Positions 18,018 through 27,441 of a DNA stretch of 39,603 nucleotides are shown one piece after another; positions within the stretch are counted from its first letter, which is position 1, and the number at the start of each line of letters is the position of its first letter. The stretch covers positions 1 through 39,603 of the forward strand of contig JAIORC010000106.1 in assembly GCA_021108335.1 (NCBI GenBank), written 5' to 3'. The position numbers were made by a program, and so were the translations under genes. Below the pieces are notes generated by a model. That model worked only from the letters and a program-made list of their open reading frames with translations, did no database searches and was not told where the DNA came from. Origin of the DNA: Phycisphaerae bacterium. GTDB lineage: Bacteria; Planctomycetota; Phycisphaerae; SM23-33.

Positions 18018-19730
18018 TTACCGGATCAGTTGTGTCAGTTCCCGCAGCATTTCATTTGCCACCTTTATGGTTCTCGCATTGGCCTGGTAGCCGTTCTGGG
18101 CCTCGATCAATTTTACGAATTCCTCGGCAACTTCCACGTTGGACTTCTCGACCGCTCCACCGTGGATTACGCCCGCTCCGCCTTCGGTCGCTTTATTCGC
18201 TACCGGATCGCCGGAGTTCGCGGTCGGCTCGAAGTAGTTTCCGCCCACGGACTTCAAGCCGGCGGAGTTCTGGTACGTCGCTATTTTCAACGCCGCCAGG
18301 TCGCGGCGGATGCCGTTGGTGAACACGCCGACGAGAATTCCCTCGCGGCTGACGGACATTGTGGACAGCCAGCCGGCTGAGTATCCGTCCTGACCGTTGC
18401 TCGCCGCGGTGCTCGGCCCGCCGAACTGCGTCAAGCCGTCCAACTCGCCCAACGTACCCAGATCCAGGCGGATGCTCCGTATGTTTCCGGGGTCGCTGTC
18501 GACGAATTCCAGCTCGATGTTCATACCGTTGGCGTCGCCGACCACTGCATGCATGTCGCCGAAACTGCCGTCCGTCTGGAATGTAATGCCGGTAATCTTC
18601 CGGTCGTGTACCGTTGTGTTGCCGCCGACGGTCTTGATTACGAAGTCCCACGTGTTGGCGTAGTCGTCGCGACGGATGAAACTACCCGCCAACGTGTAGC
18701 TGTTGCCCTGCGTGTCGTAAATTTCGACGTTGACGGACTTTTCAATCTCGCCACCGGCGACCAGAATGTCGAATTGTATGGGCATTTCTATATCAACGCC
18801 GCCAGCGGTGGCGTCGGTAAACGTCATCGAGGCAATATACGCCTGACTGTAGCCGGCGTTGAGGTCTTCCAGGCGAATCTCGCCGTTGATAATCTTGGCG
18901 ACCGAAGCGTCCACGCCGCCGACCTGGTACATCGCCGTAATCGCGTCGAGCATGTCGCCCATCGTATCGCCGAGGCCGCCATGGCTTAAGGCGTTGTACG
19001 TATACACGCCCGGGGCCACTACGGTTCCGTCCCGCGTCGTGCCGGTTAGCGTTATCGTGTCGCCCGTCGCCAGCAGGCCGCCGGTAAGCTGGTCGAGGTC
19101 TGTGAGGTAGGTCGCACGCGATGCGACCGTTCCGCTGCCGGTGGTGTACTTCAGCCCGCTGGTCAGCAGGTTTATCGTCGGGGCCATCTGGTTGCCGGAG
19201 AGGTTGCCCGCAAAGCCGATAGTCTCGGTCGTCCTCGCCGGTAAGGCGATGTCGTACGGAATGCGGATGTCGTTGGACGTCGGGTCCTGGAAACCCTCGG
19301 CGACGCCCTCGTTACCGATACGCTGCACGCGATAGCCGGTCGTCGGATCGACCATGTAATACTGCGAATCGACCGCGAACTGCCCCACGCGAGTGTAAAT
19401 GTCGCCCAGGCCGGTGTTTAACGTGAAATACCCCGAACCTTCCAAGGCCATGTCCATCGGGTTGCCCGTATATTGCAGCGACCCCTGGCCCATGTTGCGG
19501 TCGACGCTGCCGACGATCACGCCGTTGCCGATCTGCATCGGGTTCGTGCCGCCGAGGTTCGCCGTCGGGCTGGACGCTTCTTTGAGCGTCTCGCTCAGAA
19601 GTTCCTGGAATGTTACACGGCTGGATTTGAACGCGACCGTGTTGATGTTGGACAGATTGTTGCCGGCTACGTCGATCATGCTCTGGTGTGCCTTCAACCC
19701 GCTGACGCCTGATAACATTGCATTACTCAT
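18018..19730 (-). CDS. flgE: Flagellar hook protein
   Basis: MSNAMLSGVSGLKAHQSMIDVAGNNLSNINTVAFKSSRVTFQELLSETLKEAS...; C-terminal KSNVEVAEEFVKLIEAQNGYQANARTIKVANEMLRELTQLIR. Confidence 0.93.
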   Translation of the reverse strand: MSNAMLSGVSGLKAHQSMIDVAGNNLSNINTVAFKSSRVTFQELLSETLKEASSPTANLGGTNPMQIGNGVIVGSVDRNMGQGSLQYTGNPMDMALEGSGYFTLNTGLGDIYTRVGQFAVDSQYYMVDPTTGYRVQRIGNEGVAEGFQDPTSNDIRIPYDIALPARTTETIGFAGNLSGNQMAPTINLLTSGLKYTTGSGTVASRATYLTDLDQLTGGLLATGDTITLTGTTRDGTVVAPGVYTYNALSHGGLGDTMGDMLDAITAMYQVGGVDASVAKIINGEIRLEDLNAGYSQAYIASMTFTDATAGGVDIEMPIQFDILVAGGEIEKSVNVEIYDTQGNSYTLAGSFIRRDDYANTWDFVIKTVGGNTTVHDRKITGITFQTDGSFGDMHAVVGDANGMNIELEFVDSDPGNIRSIRLDLGTLGELDGLTQFGGPSTAASNGQDGYSAGWLSTMSVSREGILVGVFTNGIRRDLAALKIATYQNSAGLKSVGGNYFEPTANSGDPVANKATEGGAGVIHGGAVEKSNVEVAEEFVKLIEAQNGYQANARTIKVANEMLRELTQLIR

Positions 19731-19797
19731 GGTTCGTACCTCGCTATATTCTTATTGTGAAAAATCGTTATGTATTTCTTTGTGCGGCGGTGCGGTT

Positions 19798-20208
19798 TTA
19801 TGTCGGCTGCGTTACCTCTTTTATGGCGACGATCTCGCCCAGCGAAACCGTGTGGGCGTTGACAACCACTTTCGCGTCGCCGTCCACCAGTTTTGCTTCC
19901 GTAACCACGCCGCTGACGGATTCCGTGGAGGGCATCCCATCGCCGCCTATGGGGAAGAAGGTAACTTCCTTGCCGATCAACTCCCCAGCCTGCACCATTC
20001 CGAAATTCTGCAGGAGCGTCGAGAAGCTGGAATTGACGTTCTCCATCTGTTCCAGTTCCGCAAGGGCAGCCATCTGTAGCGTCATGTCGTGATTATCCAT
20101 CGGTTCCATCGGATTCTGGTTGGACAACTGTGCCGCCAGCAGCTTGAGGTAATCGTTTCGGATGCTGGATGCTGACGTTGTCGAGGATATTGCTGGTATC
20201 GCGCTCAT
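19798..20208 (-). CDS. flgD: Flagellar hook assembly (scaffold) protein, short form
   Basis: DYLKLLAAQLSNQNPMEPMDNHDMTLQMAALAELEQMENVNSSFSTLL...GKEVTFFPIGGDG; between fliK and flgE. Confidence 0.9.
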   Translation of the reverse strand: MSAIPAISSTTSASSIRNDYLKLLAAQLSNQNPMEPMDNHDMTLQMAALAELEQMENVNSSFSTLLQNFGMVQAGELIGKEVTFFPIGGDGMPSTESVSGVVTEAKLVDGDAKVVVNAHTVSLGEIVAIKEVTQPT

Positions 20209-20218
20209 ATGTCTGCTC

Positions 20219-22210
20219 CTAAATCATTACGTTTAACGAATTTGCCGACACGTATTGCCTGTCCCACGCGGCTGGGTCTTCGGCGTCGAGATAGTTTTCA
20301 TAGGCGACTTGGCCGCTGGTTTCCTGCCGGGCACCCCGGCCTTGCCCTTGATTCGCGCTGGAGTCGAACATGTTGTACGCGTTCTGGGCGTTCGTACCGC
20401 CGTCGCGCCACTGGTTGGTGTTGTTCATCTGGAAATTCAGGTCTTTTACGGATATGCCGGCTTCGTTGAGTTTCGCCAGCAGCGACGGCGCTTCGCGATT
20501 AAGCTCCACCAGCGTGCGGGTGTTTTCCACCTCGATTACGCCTGTCAACTGGTCGCCGTCGGCGCGGAAGTTGATACGGACTCTGCCGAGTTCCGGCGGG
20601 CTGAGGTTTACGGTCATTTCCTCGCCGAGATCGTCGCGGTGCAGTTGGATGTGTGCGGTAATCTGCTGTGCCGGCGTCGCCGGAGCAGCAGGAGCGCCCG
20701 GGGCCGGGGCCGAGACAGCTGCCGTTGAAGCTACAGCGCTCGTCTCGGGGGCCCCGGCGGGGTGCAAATTCGTTGCCTCGTCCAGACTGTCGAATGCCGC
20801 CGCTCGCGTTTCGGCGGGTTTGACTCGTGCTTCCCGCGTGGCTGCGGCTGGCCGGTTTTGCCTGGCGGCGGTCGTTGCCGCGGTGGCGGCTGTTGGGGTC
20901 GATGTTGGCGTAACAGGTTCCGGCGTAATGACTTTGGGCGAATTGGCGGCGGTGTTCGCGTGGGTTTTGTCGGTGTCGGTGGCTGCGGCGGTTTGGTTAT
21001 CGTTTTTCCCACCGGCTGCGGCGATGGCGACGGTATTTTCGGGATTTTTCGCGACGGCCTGTGCTTTGCCGGGCCGATTGGCTTGGGCGACGGCCTGGAG
21101 CTGCCCGGCGAGTTGGGCGACCTGCCCAGCGGTTTCGGTGCTGGTGGTAATCGCGGGTTCAATGGTGCTGGCGGTTTTGGCAGTCGTGGCGTTGATATCC
21201 GCGTTATCCACGTTGAGATTTTTACCACCGGCGGCGGATTGTCGCGGCGTCGGCGGGGTCGAATTTCTGATTGATTGGATGATCTTGCCGAGGGTTTTTA
21301 TTTCCGTCCGGCTCAGGCCATCCTGAGCAGCTTCTTGAAGGAACGCCTGCACCTTGGGATGAGTCATTATCGCCGGGCCTGGCTGGCTTGGCTGGCGGGG
21401 AATTACTTCTTCACCGGCGATTGGCTTTACCGGGGCTGCGACGGGTAATCCGTCGGGGGCCTGCCTGATCGGTCGGATTTCGGCAGCGGTCGCCGTCGAG
21501 AATTTCCCGGCTGCTTTTTCGCCGACGGGCATATTTTTCGTCTTCGTGGCGTTTTTGCCGGCATTGATTTCGATGGCCTGCGGTGCGGCGGGGTTTTTCG
21601 CTGTCGGCTGGGCTGGCTGCCCGGCGGGGGCTTTCGGGTTCGGGCCGACCGGAGCGGGTTTACCGTCCGCGGGTTTGATGACGGCTGCTTTAACTGTTTT
21701 GCCCGGCAGGGGTTGAGTAGCATTGGCCTTTTGCGGCCTTTTTGTCGGGCTGGTGATTTTCTGCAAAGCCCCGGCAACCGTTTTTTTACCGTTTCCGAAC
21801 GCTTTTTTGCCCGCTATCTTGAGAGGCTTGATTTCGCCGGCGGCTGCCAACAGGGCGGGCTGTTGGGCGGTGGCCTTTTGTAAATCCGCGCCGGAAAGCA
21901 GGTTGGCAATGGCAGCCTTGAAATCGGCTGGGGTTTCCCGCTGTTCGGAATGTTCCGCCGCGGCGATGGGCTGCGTGTCCCCGGTCTTGGATTCGCCCTT
22001 GCGGTCGGTTTTGGGTTCTGGCTTGGAGCCGGTTCTGGGTTCGGGCTTGGGGGTTTCTTTGTCCCTCCTGCCGGGCCTGGGTTCGGGGGCGAGTGGTCTG
22101 GCTTCGTCGTAGCCGCCGGGGGACTGGCGGCGGTCGGGGCGGTTTCCCAAATCCCCAGCCTTCGCCGGGGCGGGATTGATAAGCAAATTGGCTAAATTCA
22201 TCGGTGTCAT
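20219..22210 (-). CDS. fliK: Flagellar hook-length control protein
   Basis: Long Ala/Pro/Thr-rich N-terminal region, then EEMTVNLSPPELGRVRINFRADGDQLTGVIEVENTRTLVELNREAPSLLAKLNEAGISVKDLNFQMN (Flg_hook-type C-terminus). Start taken as ATG 22210; the ORF-track start 22225 is TTG. Confidence 0.85.
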   Translation of the reverse strand: MTPMNLANLLINPAPAKAGDLGNRPDRRQSPGGYDEARPLAPEPRPGRRDKETPKPEPRTGSKPEPKTDRKGESKTGDTQPIAAAEHSEQRETPADFKAAIANLLSGADLQKATAQQPALLAAAGEIKPLKIAGKKAFGNGKKTVAGALQKITSPTKRPQKANATQPLPGKTVKAAVIKPADGKPAPVGPNPKAPAGQPAQPTAKNPAAPQAIEINAGKNATKTKNMPVGEKAAGKFSTATAAEIRPIRQAPDGLPVAAPVKPIAGEEVIPRQPSQPGPAIMTHPKVQAFLQEAAQDGLSRTEIKTLGKIIQSIRNSTPPTPRQSAAGGKNLNVDNADINATTAKTASTIEPAITTSTETAGQVAQLAGQLQAVAQANRPGKAQAVAKNPENTVAIAAAGGKNDNQTAAATDTDKTHANTAANSPKVITPEPVTPTSTPTAATAATTAARQNRPAAATREARVKPAETRAAAFDSLDEATNLHPAGAPETSAVASTAAVSAPAPGAPAAPATPAQQITAHIQLHRDDLGEEMTVNLSPPELGRVRINFRADGDQLTGVIEVENTRTLVELNREAPSLLAKLNEAGISVKDLNFQMNNTNQWRDGGTNAQNAYNMFDSSANQGQGRGARQETSGQVAYENYLDAEDPAAWDRQYVSANSLNVMI

Positions 22211-22257
22211 ATCTGCGGTTCTCAAAATATCTGGACAAACCCAGACGCCAAAACAGA

Positions 22258-22273
22258 TGCAAAGCCTGTGCCA
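22258..22273 (-). promoter_or_regulatory. Sigma54 -24/-12 promoter for the fliK arm
   Basis: Minus strand TGGCACAGGCTTTGCA: GG-N10-GC spacing, matches the TGGCAC-N5-TTGCA consensus; about 50 nt upstream of the fliK ATG. Confidence 0.7.
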
Positions 22274-22456
22274 TTGGAATAATCTGAATATCCCGAAAGC
22301 TCTAAACCCTTATTGCCAATGCAGTAACGGCGATAATTCTTTTGGGATCGACTTTTTACGGCATTTTTGTGGCGGTGTAAAACCGGATAACGTTTCCGGG
22401 CGACAGGCAGAAATCTCCGGTTTATTTTGGCAGCCCGTCTGGGCAAAATTACCGTT

Positions 22457-22630
22457 TTGGGTGGCATGACGACAGGTGGCACAGGTTTGTAACCTGTGCA
22501 AATTCCCACGATATCGGGTGGCATGGAAACCCCGTTGTTTTTGTGGTGTAGCCATGATCGATTCCGCTTACGCACCCAGCGCGGTGGCCTTCCCAGGCCA
22601 CCGCGGCACAGGTTGCAAACCTGTGCCACC
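22457..22630. repeat. Repeat locus R7 between the divergent flagellar promoters
   Basis: GGTGGCACAGGTTTGTAACCTGTGCAAATTCCCACGATATCGGGTGGCATGG ... 53-nt block AGCGCGGTGGCCTTCCCAGGCCACCGCGGCACAGGTTGCAAACCTGTGCCACC. Confidence 0.92.
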
Positions 22631-22781
22631 TGATTTCCGATGAGACAGCGCAAATTACTGAACGTTGGATGCATAAAAACAGTACGCGCCTGGCTGGTTC
22701 GCTGGGAGCGAGGTCGGCTGAAAATCCCTGATTTCTCTTAAATTGCAGGGCGGCTCCGAGTATTCCGGCTTTTGCGATGTT

Positions 22782-22797
22782 TGGCATAGAGGTTGCA
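22782..22797 (+). promoter_or_regulatory. Sigma54 -24/-12 promoter for the plus-strand flagellar arm
   Basis: TGGCATAGAGGTTGCA: GG-N10-GC spacing, one mismatch to TGGCAC-N5-TTGCA; about 70 nt upstream of ATG 22869. Confidence 0.7.
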
Positions 22798-22868
22798 CAA
22801 TATAGCCTGAGTGTCGTCTGGCGTTGCGCAGTCAGCGGTTTCTGCTCGCGGAAAGGTAATGAGGAACG

Positions 22869-25223
22869 ATGGCCGAGGAAAAACAGGAAAAATCAGCATC
22901 GAAGCCGGCGGGGAAATCACCCCGCAACGGTCAGATATTTTTGCTGAAGGTCTTGTTGGTACTGAATATGGTGCTGATTTCCCTGGTGGTGTGTGTGGTG
23001 CTGGGGTTGATTCCCAAGCCGACCCTGCGGGCCTCGACAACGCCGCCCCCGCAGCCAAAGGGGTACGACTTCCAGCAGAAGCATCATGCCGCCAAGCCAG
23101 TTCCGGGCAATCTGCCCCCCACCGCCAATACTCTGGCTGCGAAGATCAAGCCGGTTTCCTGGCGGCAGGCGGAGGAGGCGTTTCACGGCGATGATTATAC
23201 CGTAGCTGCGGAGATGTTCGGGCAATTGGTTATCAATCACCGCCACAAGCCCGCAGATTCGCTGGTTTGCGATTATTTTCTCCTGCGGCAGGGTCAGAGC
23301 CTCCTTCGGCTTGGCAGGAATACCGAGGGGGTTGCATTGCTGGAGACGTTGACGCATAGTCATTCGCCGATAATCTGTGCCGTCAGCGAATACGAGCTTG
23401 GGCGGGCCGAGCTTGGGCTGGGCAAGTACCTCGTCGCACGCAGCCGGGCGTATCGGGCGATTGGGGCATTGGGGGGGCTGGAGAGGCCGATTCCGTTGGA
23501 GCGGGATTGCTATTTCCTTATCGCGAGGGCACTTACGGAAAAGGTTCGCAGCTACAAATCCAACCGCAAGTTCGTCCGCTGGCCCGACAGGCCCTCCGGC
23601 GATCCTTTCAAGGGGCTGAACAAGACGACGCTGCGTAAGCTGTTGGCCGAGGGCAAGGGGCTGCTGAGTCCGTCCGCGTTAGGCCCGGAGCTTACGATTC
23701 GCCCCAAGCCGCGGCTGCCTGGCCGATGGGAAATCAACGCCCTGGAGATGAAGGTCGAGGAATTGCTGAATCAGTTCGGGCATAAATCCGGCAGGGACGT
23801 CAAGTGGGGGCAGGTTAATCGGAAGGTTCGCGGCAGGGCTGTGAGTTTGCATTTCCGGTCGGTGTCTTCGCAGATGCTTTGCGAGGTGGCTGCCGGCATG
23901 ACGGGGTTGATCGGGCGGTTTACGCTGGAGAAGCTCTTGGTGTACGACCCCGCTGGCGAGGGGTCGGTCGCGAAGCAGAGCAAGCTGATTACCAACGAAG
24001 CCGTTTCGGTCTGGCGACGGTTTTTCTATCGATATCCGAAGGACAGCCGCATTCCGCTGGGGCATTTCGGCCTGGCGGCTATCAGCGAGTGGAACGGTTT
24101 GAAGATTGCCGCCGTCCGCGAGTACCAGATACTGGCGGGGCGGTTCGAGCGGTCGCCGGTCGCGCCGGAGGCGTTGCTGCGGTGTGCGAAAATCAAGATC
24201 GACTTGCTGAACTATACCGGCGCGAAGGGCGACCTGTTGGATATGATGGATCTGTACCCCAACCACCCGGGTATAGACGATATTTATTTTCTGCTGGGTC
24301 GGGTCAACGAGATGGCCGGCCAGTTTGACACGGCGGCACAGACGTTCGAGAATCTTTATCATCGGAATCTATCGATAAAATCACGGAAGCTGGCGTGTTT
24401 GGGGGCAGGGCGATGTCATTACAGCCGGCAGAAATATGCGATGGCGTCGAAGTGGCTGGCGCGGTATGTGGCGGGATTTTCCGAGCCGAATCCCAACAAG
24501 TACGCCTCGGCGTATTTCATGCTCGGCAAGTCCGAGGCTGCCCAAGGGCATTGGAAGGTCGCCGAGCAGGCGTTTTATCGGGGGTTGCTGGGCAATCCCG
24601 GGGCAGATATCCGCATTCCCACGATGATGGAGTTGGCCAGAGTCAACGCCAGCCAGGAGAAATTCATCATGGCCTTGGGAGTGCTGGAGAAGCTCAGTTC
24701 CGAGAAGCTTTCGCCCGCCCAAGCTACCAAAAAAGTGGTGCTGACCGCCGAGGTGTTTCGCGCGGTCGGGCTGGCGGACAAGGCCCGTTCGCTGTTGCGG
24801 ATGGAGTTGGGGGCAGTCAAAGACCCCGAGCAACGCGGCAGGCTGGCTGTGGAATTGGCCCGGTGCCACATGGCCTACGGCGACAACAAATCGGCCCGGA
24901 CACTGCTGACGCAAATTCTGCCGACTATCGGAGCCGGCAGAACGCTGCTGGACGCCACGACACTGCTGGCCGAGGCGTGCCTGAAGTGCGACGAGCCGGC
25001 CCAGGCGTTGAGCCTCGGCGAAAAAGTTCTCTTATCCAACCCACCGAAAGACATCGCCCGACGCGTCCGCCAGGCGATGGGCGAGGCATATCTTGCCAAA
25101 AAGCAGTATGAAAAGGCGGCGTTGATGTTTTCGGGAATGGATCAGGATAAAACCAAGACTAAAGCTAAGAAAGCCCCGGCGGGCAAGGCTGTGGCGGCTG
25201 GGCAGACGGGAGAGTCGAAATGA
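22869..25223 (+). CDS. Large membrane-anchored tetratricopeptide-repeat-type protein, first gene of the plus-strand flagellar arm
   Basis: N-terminal TM (IFLLKVLLVLNMVLISLVVCVVLGL) followed by repeated helical TPR-like segments (EAFHGDDYTVAAEMFGQLVINH..., VNEMAGQFDTAAQTFENLYHR..., KSEAAQGHWKVAEQAFYRGLLG...). Confidence 0.7.
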   Translation: MAEEKQEKSASKPAGKSPRNGQIFLLKVLLVLNMVLISLVVCVVLGLIPKPTLRASTTPPPQPKGYDFQQKHHAAKPVPGNLPPTANTLAAKIKPVSWRQAEEAFHGDDYTVAAEMFGQLVINHRHKPADSLVCDYFLLRQGQSLLRLGRNTEGVALLETLTHSHSPIICAVSEYELGRAELGLGKYLVARSRAYRAIGALGGLERPIPLERDCYFLIARALTEKVRSYKSNRKFVRWPDRPSGDPFKGLNKTTLRKLLAEGKGLLSPSALGPELTIRPKPRLPGRWEINALEMKVEELLNQFGHKSGRDVKWGQVNRKVRGRAVSLHFRSVSSQMLCEVAAGMTGLIGRFTLEKLLVYDPAGEGSVAKQSKLITNEAVSVWRRFFYRYPKDSRIPLGHFGLAAISEWNGLKIAAVREYQILAGRFERSPVAPEALLRCAKIKIDLLNYTGAKGDLLDMMDLYPNHPGIDDIYFLLGRVNEMAGQFDTAAQTFENLYHRNLSIKSRKLACLGAGRCHYSRQKYAMASKWLARYVAGFSEPNPNKYASAYFMLGKSEAAQGHWKVAEQAFYRGLLGNPGADIRIPTMMELARVNASQEKFIMALGVLEKLSSEKLSPAQATKKVVLTAEVFRAVGLADKARSLLRMELGAVKDPEQRGRLAVELARCHMAYGDNKSARTLLTQILPTIGAGRTLLDATTLLAEACLKCDEPAQALSLGEKVLLSNPPKDIARRVRQAMGEAYLAKKQYEKAALMFSGMDQDKTKTKAKKAPAGKAVAAGQTGESK

Positions 25224-26011
25224 TACGGTGGATTCCCCTGATTCTGATTGCATGCGTGCTGCTGTGTGCGACTCTGGGCATTGGCGCGGAGAAGCTTTCC
25301 GTCGCGGCCCGGGAGAGCAAGATGATGCGTGAGGCGTTTGCGCCGCCGGAGATGGACGACGCCGAGGCGCGGCGGATGCGGGACCTGGTGGCGAAACTCA
25401 ATGCGATGTCCCTGCCGGCCAGCAGGCAAGCCCGGCCGGCCAAGGCGCATGTCGAACCGGAACCGGAATCCGAACCCGTCAAGGCGGCGGTACCAACTCC
25501 CAAGCCGGCCCCGGCGAAGCCGACGATTTCCCCGGAGGTTCTCAAGCAGTTGCAAACCACGCTGCCGGAAGCAGTTTCCGATCCGATGAGGTTGGCGGAT
25601 ACGTTGCTGGCTAGCGGGCACAGGCAGGAGGCGTTGGTGTTTTACAAGTATTGTTACGAGCGAACGCAGGACACCCGCCACCGCAGTTGGCTGTTGTACC
25701 AAATGGCCCAGTGCCAGATGGTTCATAAGCCTTCCGAGGCGAGAAAGTTGTTGCGGCAGTTGATTTCTGAATATCCGGACAGCCGTTGGAGCCAACTGGC
25801 TGCGGTGCATGTGAGTGTTCTTGAGTGGATGGAGGAGAATCGTCCGCAGAAATTTCTGGCGGACGTGGGGAAGGAATTGGATGGGATGATGGAGAGTAAG
25901 GGTTCGATGACGCCTCGAACCGGCAAGCGGTCCGTCGGTTCGAGGCAGGCTCGTCCGGCTGCAAAGAAGGCAGCGAAACCGGTTGCGAAAAAGCGGGATA
26001 AAGGCAAATGA
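25220..26011 (+). CDS. Secreted/anchored TPR-like protein of unknown function
   Basis: N-terminal signal MIRWIPLILIACVLLCATLGIGAE; ADTLLASGHRQEALVFYKYCYERTQDTRHRSWLLYQMAQCQM helical repeat; ATGA overlap with the upstream gene. Confidence 0.6.
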   Translation: MIRWIPLILIACVLLCATLGIGAEKLSVAARESKMMREAFAPPEMDDAEARRMRDLVAKLNAMSLPASRQARPAKAHVEPEPESEPVKAAVPTPKPAPAKPTISPEVLKQLQTTLPEAVSDPMRLADTLLASGHRQEALVFYKYCYERTQDTRHRSWLLYQMAQCQMVHKPSEARKLLRQLISEYPDSRWSQLAAVHVSVLEWMEENRPQKFLADVGKELDGMMESKGSMTPRTGKRSVGSRQARPAAKKAAKPVAKKRDKGK

Positions 26012-27441
26012 CTGAAAACATACCACAAAATGTCCTGATTGTTCAGGTTGCCGGCGGCGGGAATCGCGTGATTCTCGAGACGTTGGCGGGCCGGGGCGTC
26101 CGTGGGATGGTCGCCGGCGACTCCAAGGCCGTCGAGGCCCGGTTGAGTGGGACCGGCCCGTGGGGTATGGTGTTTGTGGGCATGGGCAAATCCCGGTGGA
26201 CGAGCGACCTTATCGCCCGCCTGCGCAGCGATCAGCCGGAACTGCCGGTAGTCGCCGTCGGGCCGGAGGGCGACGTTCCGATTGCGGTGGATGCGATGCG
26301 GCTGGGGGCCAGCGAATATATTACCTATCCGATAGACCGCCCGGCGTTGGAGGCTTTGTTGGACAGGGTGCTGCCGAATCACGAAGTCGATTTGGCGGCG
26401 GTCGCCCAGGAGAACAATTGCTGCCTGTATCGCCTCGCCGGGGCAAGCAAGCCGCTGCTGGATACGATTCGCCTTGCCCGGCAGGTCGCCCCGAGCACCA
26501 TGCCGGTGCTGATTGCCGGCGAAAGCGGCACGGGCAAGGAACTGCTGGCCTGGCTGCTGCACCAGGAATCCAACCGGCGTAAAAATCCGTACATCCGCGT
26601 TAACTGTGCCGCACTGAGCGAAAACCTGCTGGAAAGCGAGTTGTTCGGGCACGAGCGTGGGGCGTTTACCGGGGCGTATGCCCAGCGGAAGGGCCGGTTC
26701 GAGCTGGCCCATCGCGGTACGCTGCTGCTGGACGAAATTTCCGAAACAGGCCCGCGATTACAGGCGGAGTTGCTCCGCGTGCTGGAGCAGCAGGACTTCG
26801 AGCGTGTCGGCGGCAGCGAGTCGATCAACGTCAACGTTCGGGTAGTCTGCACGTCCAACCGGGATCTCGCCGAGGAGGTTGAGGCCGGCAGGTTCCGTCG
26901 CGATTTGTACTATCGTATTCGCGGGGTGCAGTTGCGGATGCCGCCGCTACGGGAGCGGCCTGAGGATATCGCGGCGTTGACGTGGCATTTCGTGAACCTT
27001 TACGCCGGCGAGACGCGGCGGAACATCACGCGGCTGGACGACGAGATGTTGCAATTGTTCGGGCGATACGATTGGCCGGGCAATATCCGCCAGCTCCGCA
27101 ATGTGATTCGTACAGCCCTGGTGCTTGGCAGCGGCCAAACGCTTTCGTTGGACGGGGCAGAGCAACTGCAGGCGGAATTGCAAACGCCCGGATTGACGTT
27201 GAGCGGGGCAGGCGACGACGGTAACAGCGACGGCGACGACAAAAACACCCTGAGCCTGCAGGATGTCGAGCGGCAGGCGGTACTGGAGGCTTTGCGACAG
27301 ACGAATTCGCACCAGGCCAAGGCGGCCCAACTATTGGGGATTTCCGATCGGACGCTGCGGGAGAAAATCCGCCGTTACCGCCGGGACGGGCAACTTGATT
27401 TGACGGGAGAAGAAAAATGGGCGGCACAGAGAGCATCGTAA
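26008..27441 (+). CDS. Sigma54-dependent transcriptional activator (NtrC/FlbD/FleQ class) with degenerate receiver domain
   Basis: Walker A GESGTGKE, GAFTGA loop (ELFGHERGAFTGA), LLLDEISE, C-terminal Fis-type HTH (NSHQAKAAQLLGISDRTLREKIRRYRRDG). Confidence 0.92.
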   Translation: MTENIPQNVLIVQVAGGGNRVILETLAGRGVRGMVAGDSKAVEARLSGTGPWGMVFVGMGKSRWTSDLIARLRSDQPELPVVAVGPEGDVPIAVDAMRLGASEYITYPIDRPALEALLDRVLPNHEVDLAAVAQENNCCLYRLAGASKPLLDTIRLARQVAPSTMPVLIAGESGTGKELLAWLLHQESNRRKNPYIRVNCAALSENLLESELFGHERGAFTGAYAQRKGRFELAHRGTLLLDEISETGPRLQAELLRVLEQQDFERVGGSESINVNVRVVCTSNRDLAEEVEAGRFRRDLYYRIRGVQLRMPPLRERPEDIAALTWHFVNLYAGETRRNITRLDDEMLQLFGRYDWPGNIRQLRNVIRTALVLGSGQTLSLDGAEQLQAELQTPGLTLSGAGDDGNSDGDDKNTLSLQDVERQAVLEALRQTNSHQAKAAQLLGISDRTLREKIRRYRRDGQLDLTGEEKWAAQRAS

